Positions 11,171-22,430 of a stretch of 64,000 nucleotides of DNA are shown here, in pieces. Every line of letters starts with the position of its first letter. Positions within the stretch are counted from its first letter, which is position 1. This DNA is from Halictus rubicundus (Eukaryota > Arthropoda > Insecta > Hymenoptera > Halictidae). Where the stretch lies: NCBI RefSeq assembly GCF_050948215.1, contig NC_135151.1, forward strand, positions 7,852,220 to 7,916,219. Reading direction: 5' to 3'. The translations under genes and the position numbers were made by a program. The notes under the pieces were generated by a model that saw nothing but the letters and a program-made list of their open reading frames with translations, had not been told where the DNA came from and did not search any database.

Positions 11171-13178
11171 CGTCGCGTCCTTCTCCTTCTTCGCCACGCG
11201 AACCACTTTCGCGGAATCGTTCTCACCGTTCGGACACGATCAACGACCGACAAGACGACCCGGACAGTCGTCACACCTCTCGGCCAGCGCTAGATCATCA
11301 CCGAATGGGGCTATCACTCGCGATCCTGAAGAAGAACCTCGACAGGATCCTCGATCAGACCGCACTACACACTATCGACACTGTATCCTGGCCTACCACA
11401 GTGACTGACAGATCAGAATCGCCACGAGGATCGAGACCAGTTGCTTCCAGATGATCGGTGTCCGCCTCTTCAAGATCGACAACGTCGTCTAGACCATCAC
11501 CGAATGAGACTCTCACTCGCGATCCTGAAGAAGAGACGAAGGGATCACACTATACACTCGCAACACTATATCCTACCGCAGTGACCGACAGATTAATTTT
11601 GCCAAGAAAATCGAGCCTAGATGCTCCCGGATGATGGATAGTCGACGTGGTCTTCTCTTCAAGATCGACGACGGCCGCAGCGCTTTTTTCCCTCGAGATC
11701 CGTTGACCGGTGGACTGACGACCCAGTAGAGTCTTGAAGGGAGCCAGGTTTGAATGTGGCTGGGTCAACGAAGGGAGAAGGACGAAGTTCTGTGTAGGAT
11801 GAAGATAGGTAGACAGCTACTTGTCCTCTTCTTGGGTACCTCTGAGCGAAGCTCTGGGAGAGGGGTGTTCTCTAGAGGATCGAGACAGCAGGACAGCCAC
11901 TTGTTCTGTTCTGGGTAGCTCCAACGCTCAATCCCTCCGCTGGGAAACTGATCCGCCTCTCGGTTCCCCGTATCACGCTTATTTTTGTTCCTCGTTGAAC
12001 GAGACTTTACGCGCTTTTTTACGCCGGCGACCAGCAGGCCCGCGTCGGTCCGAACTTCAACAACGGGCTCCAGATTAATTTAGATTTCGCGGATCCGGCC
12101 GACCTGCGATTCTCAGCTGACCACGGTGTCTCTCGGACCACAAGACACAAGATACGTTTCGATCTTTCGATGGTGGTAGAGCGCAGAAGAGAAGATCGAG
12201 CGTAAGAATCGATCGGCTAGAAACGAGCGCAGAGTGTTCCAGAGGCGAGTCCAAAAGCCTCGACCCAAATTTAACTCGTCCAACTAGAAGTTATCCGCCC
12301 AGCTTGGCGGGCCACGTTCTCCGAGGTTCACCGTGGGTGATGATGCTCCTTTGGTGTCCTTGTCCGTGGTTCCAGGTGACGACGCACGCAGGTTCAGGTC
12401 CGCGTCGACGATGGAAGTTGATGAGGACAACACGGATTCGCGGACGAGAATCACGTTACGTTCAGGCTTCGCGAGCCGGCAAGGTGGAAGCTGCCTAAGG
12501 TACGCGACTACTGCTTCTCAAGGCGTCGCGACGCTCGTGGACGCTCCGTGTCTAAAAGCGTCTTTGCCCCTTCTCTCCTCACGGTGGCTCTCTTACGCGA
12601 AGAGAGGAGCCGCGCGATAGACAGAAAAGCGAGAGAACCACGAGACACAGAGAAAGAGGGAAACGGAGACGTCGAGAGGGACAGAGAGTGAGGGCGGATT
12701 CAGTGGTAGAGAGAGGGAGAGAGAGAGAGACCGAGTCAAGATGGACGGTAAGAGGACCGGAGACGAGGATGGACCAGACCGAGGAAGAGGCAGAGGCTGC
12801 GGTCTAGGGTACCTGGGACCGCAGACAAACCGGAGGTGGTGTCGACGACGTTGTCATCGTTTGCCAAATACCGACGCCGCTTTCTGGCCAGCACCCCGTC
12901 TAACGTGCACCACTCGCGTATTTCATAGTACGATAGTCCACGCCTTGACGATTTGTTTATAACGATAAAGCACGGACCCGGCGCGAGATCGCCGCGAATG
13001 CCGCCGACGAGAACGCGTTCCGTGTTTTCGTGAGACCGCGTTCTAATTCGACCGTCGCGGTTCTCCGATCGAACCGATCTCTACCAAACAGGGTTTTGGA
13101 CAGGACGAGCACATGGTCACTGGGTTGGGATACTGTTCTTATTGCAGACGGAACGATATTGAACGGCAAGTTCATCTT
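11171..13178 (-). promoter_or_regulatory. CpG-rich 5' flank of the RhoGAP gene (probable promoter/5' UTR)
   Basis: The 2 kb upstream of the RhoGAP start are GC- and CpG-rich compared with the surrounding AT-rich DNA. They contain two related copies of a CACTCGCGATCCTGAAGAAG segment (near 11316 and 11513), an imperfect direct repeat of about 200 bp. Polypurine (GA)n tracts lie at 12650-12730. No TATA box or initiator could be assigned. A minimal ATG followed two codons later by a good donor (12739, plus strand) is discussed as a finding. Nothing else coding is supported. Confidence 0.45.
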
Positions 13179-13182
13179 TTAA

Positions 13183-13375
13183 CCCTTCGGATCCGATATC
13201 TCTGCGTCGTATCAACTCTGAGGAATATTTTCAAATTGGTCGCTGGGCGACCGATTATTAGATACGATGCGTTTTAATGCGTTACTGTTCGCTTTCTAGA
13301 ATTTCAAGATAGGTAACATCGTTTAACGTTTACTATACGGAAGCAAACTGACAACACATCGTCGTTCCCGAAGGG
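13183..13375. mobile_element. TTAA-flanked MITE (piggyBac-like), CCCTTCGG ends
   Basis: Inverted ends CCCTTCGG and CCGAAGGG are each flanked by TTAA (13179-13182 and 13376-13379). TTAA duplication is the hallmark of piggyBac-type insertion. The interior is 193 bp with no coding capacity. Confidence 0.65.
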
Positions 13376-13429
13376 TTAACGCAGTTGTGCCTGCAGGTTT
13401 ATCTGCAATGACTGAATTCATATTCAACT

Positions 13430-13745
13430 AATTTTTGAAAATTCTATATTCATAATTTCAATAAAATTTTCTTATAAATTTAACTTACTAATAAAATTGA
13501 TATTGAAATAATTTTTCAAAATTACCCCCATAATTTCAATTAACATTCATTTCCAATTTAATTTAATAATAAAATTTATATTCGAAAATAATTTTTTATA
13601 ATTTCTATTAAAATTTCCCTAGAAAATTGATTTACTTATAAAATGTATATTTAAATCGTTTTTTACTAAATTTACCCCCATAAATTCAATTAATATTTTC
13701 TCAGAAATTCGATTTAATAAAACATTTAATTTAATAAATCCACTC
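13430..13745. repeat. AT-rich imperfect tandem repeat
   Basis: Three to four diverged units of about 70-75 bp containing TAATAAAATTTATATT-like sequence, an ATTTTTCAAAATT stretch and the landmark ACCCCCATAATTTCAATTA. Strongly AT-rich. No function is visible. Confidence 0.6.
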
Positions 13746-13751
13746 CCCCAA

Positions 13752-14110
13752 TGATCAGGTTTCAGAAATCGAACCGGGACACTAAATAGGGTCCACACAG
13801 GGAGAACCTAGGGTAACGGGTTATAACGTTGTATCTATAGGAGATAGAACGAAGTTGAAGAGCAAGCGCACTGTTCAGTGAAATAGTTCTCGTTCGTGTT
13901 TCGGGAAGGTATTAAACGCTTTAATTCGATGGTAACGTTTGAGAAATCAAGCTGAGATACTAAACAGGGTTCGTACAGGGTCAATCTGGTAATTGGACCA
14001 GGTTGTGATTCCGTTTCTATCGCAGAAAGAAGAAAATTGAAGTGGATAGATTCATTTTTTAGTTGGCGTTTTGCATAGGTGCATGATTGCTTGGTGGAAG
14101 AATTGAATCT
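13752..14110. repeat. diverged tandem duplication, about 178 bp
   Basis: The block TTTCAGAAATCGAACCGGGA followed by CACTAAATAGGGTCCACACAGG (from 13758) recurs about 178 bp later as TTTGAGAAATCAAGCTGAGA followed by TACTAAACAGGGTTCGTACAGG. Each is followed by a shared TTCTATCG/GTATCTATAG-like segment. A third fragment begins near 14125. Confidence 0.65.
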
Positions 14111-14494
14111 TCAAATTGGATGATTACGTTTCAGGGAAAGAATGTAATTAACATAATAATAAGATTACCGTAGTGTATGTTGTAGTCTTTCATGATCTAT
14201 TTCAGCAATACCTACAGTGTTACCCACTGTACCCAATATTTACCATCGTCAACGTGAAAGTGTAGAGGAACGAAGAGAAGCAACAAAGTGAAAGAATAGA
14301 AGAACGAAGAGAAACAATAAACTGCAAGAATAAAGTGAACTAACAAAGTGAACTACCTACTACTAATATTTATCATCACTACCGTGTATAAGAGTAATAT
14401 TTGAAAATCAAAGTGCCTCAAGTGAAGAAAGTATTGAATGAATATCCATACTTTTCGAAATCCTGCTTTCCTGTTTCGAATATCTGCGGTATAA

Positions 14495-14868
14495 GGGTGC
14501 GTGTCCATTTGAGAGTAAAACTGTCGCGAGTTGCAGTGAATTCTGGGTATGTGTCAACGACACGTGTCCAGGAGACATACCCGAGCCGTGTTATGTTTAC
14601 TCTCTTCAGCGTCCGAGGTCACTTGACCTTCATGGCCCCTCACGGGGTATACTCCGCGGTAGTGGGGATAATTCCGCGACGTTTATCATCTAGGTCTTGG
14701 CGACATATATAGAGAAATTACGGTACTTTCGAGAGTCAAATTCGTCAGTGGTTTATTCTGCACCTAAACCAATAGCACTCTGCGATAACACTCTCAAATG
14801 CTGATACTGACGAATTTGACTCTCGGAAGTAACTTGCGACAGTTTTACTCTGAAATGGACACGCACCC
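14495..14868. mobile_element. long-TIR MITE interrupted by a second MITE
   Basis: The ends GGGTGCGTGTCCATTT (14495) and its reverse complement (ending at 14868) bound inverted arms. The arms continue with AGAGTAAAACTGTCGC and, after the inserted element, with CGAGAGTCAAATTCGTCAGT (left 14729, right 14805-14825 inverted). Without the insertion at 14534-14723 the element would be about 184 bp. The superfamily is unclear because no clean target duplication is seen. Confidence 0.75.
14534..14723 (+). mobile_element. TA-target MITE (CAGTGAATTC family), nested
   Basis: Begins CAGTGAATTCTGGGTATGTG and ends GACATATATAGAGAAATTACGG. The core includes the family landmark CGCGGTAGTGGGGATAATTC. It is inserted in the left arm of the surrounding element. 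The matching right arm (GTTACTTCC) shows the target was TA; the right-hand TA survives at 14724 and the left copy has become TG. Related copies are at 19271, 21795 and 33317. Terminal sequence and TA target fit a Tc1/mariner-type non-autonomous element. Confidence 0.85.
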
Positions 14869-15876
14869 CAAGTATACTTCGGTGACTCACAGAGCGCGTT
14901 TAGTCGACAGGAAATAAATAACCGATTGTCACTGCAGTCGAGTCGATAATCGCATTTTCAGCGAGAAAACGGTTATATTGTTACGGTTCTTTCAAGAGAA
15001 CGAAGAATGCACACAATTGTGCTGCATTGTCGCAGCAATTGAACGTGCAAAGAGGTCCGCGTCACGATCATCGGTAATATCGTCGGTCGAACGACGCCAT
15101 CATACGCGAAAACAAACGAGAGGACACCGGGAGAGCAGACCGGTGCAACATGAAGAGTAGTAAACTCCCCTAAATTGCAGGAGATTCTGTCGACGGTATC
15201 GATTCTGTTTGCCAAACACTATAAGAAATTCCTGGCGAACGTGCAATTTCTAAATTCGTCGGTTCAAGCAACTCTGTGCCGCAAGATTTTGTCGCGTTGG
15301 ATTGCGTACGGGTCTGCCGAAAAAAGTGTGAGATCATCGGGGAAAGGAAACTGTAAAAAACAATAATTATTTAGGAATGCGAATCGTACGACGGTGAAGA
15401 AGGACGTCCGTTTGTTCAGCGTCGTTTCTATTAGACGCTGTCGTTCCAAGTTTTGGCGCACCCTCGCGTCTTCAATCCTTGTCTCCCGTTCAGAATCAAT
15501 TTCCGAGCCTAATCATTCATTTGCAATAACTTTTCACACCGGGTGCCGTGTGCTCAATACTTTGCACGACACATTGCCGTGCGATTCGACGGCAGACAAT
15601 CGCCATTTTGAATCCATGCTGCTGTATCCTATGCCGCAGAACTAACTCCTTGCAACGAAAGACTTTTCTTCGTGGTTATTAAAACAGGCATGTTGCTAGT
15701 AATGATTAACCTTATTGTATTTGATCTTGGTTCCAAAACAATATGTATGTTGTTTCAAACATAAACGAATTAAACAAATAAAGATAGAAATACCGTTTCT
15801 GTAAGAGAATAAAATAGTATCATACATAGTACTGACTTAAAAACTTATTTTCGCTAAAATTTGCTGAAATAATCTA
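14869..15876. other. non-coding stretch, nothing recognised
   Basis: No exon, RNA gene or repeat is supported. Open frames on both strands are short and overlap each other without coding signs. Confidence 0.5.
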
Positions 15877-16203
15877 TAGGGTGTCCCAAAGATGTTGTAC
15901 TCCCTTGAAAAGGGTGATTACCGACGTGATTTGAAGTAACTTTCTCCTTTGCGCAAATGTTCTAAGCGGCTTCGTTCCAGAGTTAATAGTGAAAAAACAT
16001 GGACCAATCGGAACGCGGCTGCAGGTCCCGCTGAGCATGGCGTTGCGTTGACATTGGCCGAGACGGAATCCGTCGGCTGTAGCCGCGCTCTGATTGGCCC
16101 GTGCTTTTCGTTAATAACTCCTTAACGAAGCCGCGGGAACTTACTTCAAATCGCCTAGGGAATCAGCCCTTTCTAGGAAGTACAACATTTTTGGGACACT
16201 CTG
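15877..16203. mobile_element. TA-flanked MITE, GGGTGTCCCAAA inverted ends
   Basis: The left end is TAGGGTGTCCCAAAGATGTT and the right end reads inward CAGAGTGTCCCAAAAATGTT, both flanked by TA (15875-15876, 16204-16205). The arms share GTTGTACTYCC and then a block around GCTTCGTTAAGGAGTTATTA and CCAATCAGAGCGCGGC. The same inner block is found in the foldback element at 29293-31091, so the two belong to one family. Confidence 0.85.
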
Positions 16204-16205
16204 TA

Positions 16206-18214
16206 TATGCTCCATTGGAAATATCTGTAATTGTGATTAACAAAAAGCCTAAAGACTTCTATTCCTTGTAACGAAAGAGAAACAATTTTGATTAGAACAG
16301 AGAGCTCAAGGACTTGCAGTCCTTTTAATAAAGAGGAACACATTAGATTACGATCCAGTTCAACCAAATCATTTTATGGAATCAAATTTCTGACTCTCGG
16401 TGACTCTTCAACTCCACCCCTTACGGAACTAATTTCGGATCGAAGAATCGAATTAAGAACAATCGAATTACTCATCGATGCAGACGATGACTCATAAAAA
16501 TCGCGTTCCTTCGAAAGGAATAGAACGTGATCGCATCGGAATCATCGGGTCCCACCCCCGCTATCATATTTTCCGCAGCCCTAGAAATTCCGGGGGCCGT
16601 GTATCCCCTTTCGATAAATCACTCGTCGGTTTTCCGGCACGAAAAAATAAAGATCGCTCGTACCGCGAGGCTAACCCGTCCCTGATTTACGGACGAACGC
16701 CATATAGGCGGGCCGAGGTGTGGTCTGACTTGCATTAGAGAGAATGAGTCTCGAAATAGTCCCCGGACGCGGAATACATCCCTGGGAATATTAGGCAACG
16801 CGGCCCCGCGGCGATTTTTATCGTCCTACGTCACTGCACGGCCCACGATGGAAAGAAATGTCCCAGATTTTCTTTTGCGACTGTTAGCTAATCTCTGGGA
16901 ACCTTCTATCCTCCCCTGGGCTGCCATTTCGATGTTGGATCCTCCGAAAAATTAAATAATGCGAGTAGATGATTCCAGAAATTGCAAGCGAAGGAATTTT
17001 ACCAGGAATTTTACCATTTTACAATTTGACCAGGACTTTTAAATATATTTTACATGTTTTTTTCCAGGAAGTTAAATTTTACATCAAAGTCCCCAGTTCT
17101 AGGGAAAATAAAGATTTGATCTTTCGCTATGACAACAATTAAATGTTTGTTAAATGTTATCTTACGGTATATTTGGATTTCTCAACACTTTGCCTTTTTT
17201 ATTTTATTCTTCCTTAGCCTTTTAGCTTTTATGCATTGTGCTGGTAGTATATTAATTATTTTTCTAACGCACCGTTGCAGCCATCGTTGAATAAAGTTAC
17301 GCTTGCTTCTAGAGCTAAACAAAAATTTTTGTATACGTGTATGAATACGTGTATACTTTTCTCAAAATTGTAAGTATAATTTCGTGTAGACACGGAACAT
17401 TATCAGAGAGATTGCAGAAATGATTTTCGTAAAATAAAGGCTTTACCGTTTCTGTGACCATTCGCGTGAATCTTCACAATTTATTGTCCCATTACGAAGG
17501 GATTTGGGAATGCAAAAATTTCGAGGGCAATAAAATTTGATAGCACGATAAACGAGATAAAAATCCTCGCCAAGCCCCTGCATAATATAAACACAAAAAT
17601 CCTGTCGTTGTTGCGAACGATTGTTGAAACTCTCACAATGGCCCCGTTATAGCGTTCGAGTGGAATCGAACGCGTAAAAAGCGACGGGACTCCCCATAAA
17701 AGTCGCTAGAATTTGGTAAATAAAATCATACAAGCAAACGATGAATTTTTTGTTCCCTCGTAATAGTACGATCTACTAAATGATAACGATTGTTCCAAAT
17801 ATCGCTAATTGCGCTTTCGTGTGCTCAACGAAGCGGAGCTTGTCTCGCGGTGTTATTGAGGATTAGCGAAAAGGTGAAATTTCGTAACATGCCACGAATT
17901 TTTACAGAGCCTCGTTGTACAAGCTATTTTCATATGTTTCTCGCGGCTTTACAGGAATTATTTCATTATCGATTCCGCGCGGAATCGCCTGGCACCTTGT
18001 TCACGGTCAAGGATTTCGCGGGGAATTCCAGCGATTTCGTTTCGTAGCTTTTACGTCGACCATCGCATCATCATCGGTGCGGTTCGCTTTTACGATAGTT
18101 CGTACGCGTATATGAAAGCTGATAGAAGCGGTCAGTTATCGATCGCCGGAAAATAACGGTAGGGGATCAACAGATGCGATAGCAGGGTTATTAAATCTTT
18201 ATATCATGGAATAT
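16206..18214. other. non-coding stretch, nothing recognised
   Basis: AT-rich DNA with a slightly GC-richer patch at 16500-16900. No splice-bounded coding segment, RNA gene or transposon end was identified. Confidence 0.5.
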
Positions 18215-18218
18215 TTAA

Positions 18219-18823
18219 CGCTAAACCTACCAATTTGACCTTTTCAAACTTCGCTATTTATCTTTACGACTTTTTTTTCTCTTAAAGTATGTATACAATT
18301 TCAGTATTTATTTCTCGTTTTATTTTTTTTTTTTCCAAGAAATATTTGTAGCCTGTCCTGCCCACCGCGGCCGGTCAATTTGACCGCATGAGATAATATG
18401 GTATTTAAATAGCTCTTCTAAATCTAAACAATCACTATAAAAGAAAGGCTACTCTCAATGTGGCATGGCCAACTGAAAATAAATGCCTTACTGAATGCCG
18501 TCTTATTGAATGAGACGCTATCAAGTTACGCACGTGGCTGGTTGATAATACTGTTTCATGGCAAATACATCCAAAGGTGGACGACACAGTACAATTTAGT
18601 AAATCGAGGAGAGAACATCGCAGTATTTTTTATATATTTGAAATTATATAAAAATAAATTTGTATCGTCATTTTATGGAAGTTGTTCATCTACTAATTCA
18701 TTCAGCAACAAAATTGACTATTGTCTACGTTCAATTATATTAACAATAACTTTTTCCAAGGACCGGTTACTTTGATCGTGCACGGTAGGAATAGGTATAC
18801 AAGAAGTGTCGGTAGGTTTAGTG
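18219..18823. mobile_element. TTAA-flanked piggyBac-like element, 605 bp
   Basis: The ends are CGCTAAACCTACC and GGTAGGTTTAGTG (inverted), flanked by TTAA (18215-18218, 18824-18827). Subterminal palindromic motifs such as GGTCAATTTGACC lie near 18373 and 18760. It is co-linear with the 587-bp element at 37230-37816. It encodes no transposase. Confidence 0.9.
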
Positions 18824-18827
18824 TTAA

Positions 18828-19268
18828 AAGCTCGAGGGTGCGTGATCGATGCGTAGAGGACGCTTAAACGGACGTATAATAGAAATCAGCATAAACGCGG
18901 AGCGAAATTTCGATGGAAAACACATTTACTTTTATTCGACGCGGAAACGAGCTCTTTGTATGCAATGAATGTAGCCATTTAAATTGAATGGCTTTGCATC
19001 GTATAATATAAGTAGATCACAGATTTTATGCATTTACAGTGAGGACGGAGAGGTGAAATACGAGATATTGAAAATATTAGAAGAGTTTTGAAGGCTGTCG
19101 TGACATTATCCGCAATTTGTTAAAATGATTAGGAAGAGAAATCTATTCTTACTAAACTTCAGTTTAGTAAGACTCAAAGCTTTTACTTTGCATAATGATT
19201 CATAGCCTAGATGTAAGCTGTTATGCTAACGAATCCTGATAGCGCTTTGTATTTTCCCTCTTTGTAAG
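18828..19268. other. non-coding stretch, nothing recognised
   Basis: Short AT-rich spacer between two transposon copies. It has a small inverted repeat ACTAAACTTCAGTTTAGT at 19148-19165 and no other signal. Confidence 0.45.
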
Positions 19269-19270
19269 TA

Positions 19271-19413
19271 CAGTGAATTCTCGATATATGTCAACAATAC
19301 GTCCGAGGCCTCTCGAGCTTCGTGACCCCTCATGGGGCATACCCCGCGGTAGTGGGGATAATTCCGCGAAGTTTACCATCCAAGTCTTGGCGACATATAT
19401 AGAGAAATCACTG
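19271..19413 (+). mobile_element. TA-target MITE (CAGTGAATTC family), 143 bp
   Basis: Ends CAGTGAATTCTCGATATATG and GAGAAATCACTG form clear inverted termini. The left flank is TA; the right flank is CA, a one-base change. The internal landmark GGTAGTGGGGATAATTCCGC is shared with the copies at 14534, 21795 and 33317. This is the shortest copy. Confidence 0.85.
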
Positions 19414-19924
19414 CAGCTATGGCAACAGTAGATTTCTCTGATTGTAACGATCAATTAATAGCAATTTCACAGTGTATACGAAGTAGGATACGTGAAGTAT
19501 AATGAAGTTAATGAAGGAATTGTACATCATACGACCAAAAAGACGCAAGATTATGTCCAGTCTGTCGCCACAGTCGCGTTAATCTTTTGCACACTTATAC
19601 AAGCAAATTTCCGGGGATAAAATCGTGCTACGTTACCGTCACGAGAGATTTGCCAGTGTCACGATCAAACAACGGCCATAATAAGGATGGCGATTGTATC
19701 GTCACGTTTTAGGGTACAATTATCTATGTTTGACCATGGTCGTTATCGCCGACCTGGCATTTATTACTAATTGTAGCACGCTGTTAATTCACGCCCACGA
19801 TCTTCGCGGACAATACATTTGTTATGAACCGTGGCATCTATAACTACACTGTGTAACCTATTATTTAACTTTGTTTTAGGTTTTCAATAAAAATCATCGT
19901 GTAAATTCAACTTCCGTAGCGGTA

Positions 19925-20660
19925 TCAAGGTTACTCATTAACCAGGAAGATCGAGGAGCAGAATCACAGTCAACTGAAGTAGCGAAACGACTATACTTTA
20001 TTACGACTATCCTGTACTTCTATCGAGGTTTTCCAGTAACTTGGATAAATCAAGGCACAAAATTATAATCGACTGAGATAACAGGATTTCCGTACATCTA
20101 TCAAATCTCCAGTAATCAGAAAAATCGAGGAACCATGTATCAGAATCGATCAAGTTAGCAGACCTCCTGTACTTCTATCGAGGTTTTCCAGTAACTAGGA
20201 CAAGTCAAGGCACAAAATCGTAATCGACTGAGATGACAGAACTTCCGTACATCTATCAAATCTCCAGTAATCAGAAAAATCGAGGAACCATGTATCAGAA
20301 TCGATCAAGTTAGCAGACCTCCTGTACTTCTATCGAGGTTTTCCAGTAACTAGGACAAGTCAAGGCACAAAATCGTAATCGACTGAGATAACAAAACTTC
20401 CGTACATCTATCAAAATTCGGATCCATCGAGGTCGTTCCGCAATTCCATCGATGTTCCTCGATAACCAGGGAAACGGAGGAATAGAAAGACAATCGAAAG
20501 AGGTAAGTGACGTTTTCGTACTTCTACCATGGTTCGTCAATGACCGAGGAATCGAGAATGAAGAGCACACTCGATCGAAGTAGTGACACTCTTGTACTTG
20601 TTCGACGGCTAGAAAAATCGAGTACGAAGACAACAATCGATCGATACAGCGAAACGTTGC
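19925..20660. repeat. 155-bp higher-order repeat built from about 77-bp halves
   Basis: The landmark CAAGGCACAAAAT occurs at 20051, 20206 and 20361, an exact 155-bp spacing. Each 155-bp unit contains two related halves, one with CGTACATCTATCAAATCTCC and one with TGTACTTCTATCGAGGTTTT, each followed by CCAGTAA. From about 20400 the units decay but TGTACTTSTWC-type starts can still be followed to about 20660. Confidence 0.85.
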
Positions 20661-20824
20661 TCACGAGATCGAGAGCGCAAGGGAAGCACGTGCGAGCAAA
20701 AGTAGCCACGAGTCGTCAATGGCAAGAGGCACGGTCTCGTCATCGATCGATGACGACCCGACACGCGGCAGGATGAGTTGGCTGATGACCGATCCGTCGA
20801 ACTCGCCGTCACTAGAAAGAGAAA

Positions 20825-20825
<1 letters not shown>

Positions 20826-20869
<44 letters not shown>
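20826..20869. repeat. (GATA)n(GA)n microsatellite
   Basis: Four GATA units followed by about 16 GA dinucleotides. Confidence 0.95.
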
Positions 20870-20872
<3 letters not shown>

Positions 20873-21691
20873 GCGCAGTGTCATCGACTGATTGCCCGCT
20901 ATTTCGGGCGTGCACACCGCCAAGCCAATTTAAAATCATTTGCATCGCCACGTGATGTTCGGCCGGCATAACAGAAACAGTAGAATGTTGCGCGATTCGT
21001 AACCTCGTGACACGCGAATTAATCCTACGCATCCTCCTCCTCCGACCGTTTCGTTTCGCACATGATCGTTTTCAGGGACGAACCGTAAATCCGTTCGCGA
21101 GCGTCGCCGCTTGTCAATTTTTTTTTTATCTTTTCGCCGTCGTTCTCTTTCGCCTTTCATCTCCTGGTCTCGCCTTTACCCCGTTCGCGAGCGTAACAGC
21201 GTTTCCAGGTATCCGGGAATTTATAGTCTTCCGGTGACTCGCGAAATATTCACGAGACACTGGAAAATCCGCGATGCTCGCAATAATTGTTGCCGAACGA
21301 TTTATGCTGGTTCCCGTGTCCGTACGAACTATCGAACGCTAATTAATCCTTCGAGAGCCGAGAGTGATGAGAAGAACGTGGATCGAGTGAGAATTCTGCG
21401 AACGAATTTCTACACCGTTTCATTGATTCTATTGAGGATTTGAAAGTATAATTCGTCGATTGTGGGCAGGAAATTCATTTCGATTCAACTCTGTTGGGAT
21501 TTATGAGACCGTCTCGTTGTTACACTGTCACTGGTCCGTGGCTAATCAGTATAGTCTGCGGATCTTGCATTTCTGGAATTTGCCTGTGTGCAAAATGCGA
21601 AGAGGAACGTTTCAAGTAAAATTCAACTTACACCTGAGGATGATAATAATTTAGATTAAATTATGCCAGGATGTACGAGGCAAGGTGCTAT
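20870..21691. other. non-coding stretch, nothing recognised
   Basis: Somewhat CpG-rich around 20950-21330, then AT-rich. No exon is supported. Confidence 0.45.
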
Positions 21692-22085
21692 TAGGTTGCA
21701 GACTTTCGTGCAAAATAAAAATTGTTTGCATTAATTGCAAATGTCACAGGAACCAAATAGAAATTAATTTTTTTTCTCTAGCAATTTCATAAATCTGTAA
21801 GTAATGATGTACGTCGCCAAGGCCCGGATGATAAACGTCGCGGAATTATCCCCACTACCGCGGGGTATACCCCGTGAAGGGTCGCGAAGCTCGAGAGGCC
21901 TCGGACGCCGAGAATTGTAAACATAACACGGCTCGAATATGTCTCTCTTGGACGATACACAACGCTGGCAAGACCCATGTTGTCGACATGTATCGAGAAT
22001 TCACTGTGTCGATATTCTTAAATTCTTTTAATCTTTCAAATCTTTAAAATTACACCCACCAATTTTTGTCGTAAGGTATCTCCTG
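21692..22085. mobile_element. diverged hAT-like MITE interrupted by a TA-target MITE
   Basis: The left part TAGGTTGCAGACTTTCGTGC, followed by AAAATAAAAATTGTTTGC, matches the left end of the TAGACTGCGGAT family (compare 5098). After the inserted MITE the sequence resumes with AATCTTTCAAATCTTTAAAA and then CCACCAATTTTTGTCGTAA, which matches that family's right half. The outer right terminus is decayed and no 8-bp duplication was found. Confidence 0.5.
21795..22006 (-). mobile_element. TA-target MITE (CAGTGAATTC family), reverse orientation
   Basis: The right end CGAGAATTCACTG is the inverted family terminus. The core GAATTATCCCCACTACCGCG is the reverse complement of the family landmark. The other end is diverged, so the left limit is approximate. 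It lies within a diverged hAT-like element. Confidence 0.75.
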
Positions 22086-22395
22086 TGTACTTCTGGCGTT
22101 TGCAAATTTGTAGGATACAAAAAGAAAATGTGTACATTAACCAGAGGTATACAAATTTTTATTTTATCTTTACCCGAAGGAATTTTTTTCATCAGTGGAG
22201 GGAATCTTTCCTCCCTTATTCTGGGGGTGGAACTTTTGAGGCCGGTGATTGATAAACGGGTTCTCAGAGATGAATGAAAGTTTTTCGCAAAAGGAATTGG
22301 TTCGTCGATATAATTAGGTTATCTGGGTGTTTTGAAACGGTCGTTAAACGGCGCCAGAAGTACGCGACACGTGGGGTGAGTTTCTTCAAGTGTGA

Positions 22396-22430
22396 ACTCT
22401 CTCTCTCTCTCTCCCTCTCCCTCTCTCTCT
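22396..22430. repeat. (CT)n microsatellite
   Basis: CT dinucleotide run interrupted by two CCC interruptions. Confidence 0.9.

Noticed and set aside
11171..11206. GTG at 11206 as the RhoGAP start
   Set aside because: GTG is not a normal eukaryotic start; the ATG at 11170 has a good context and the frame upstream soon meets a stop.
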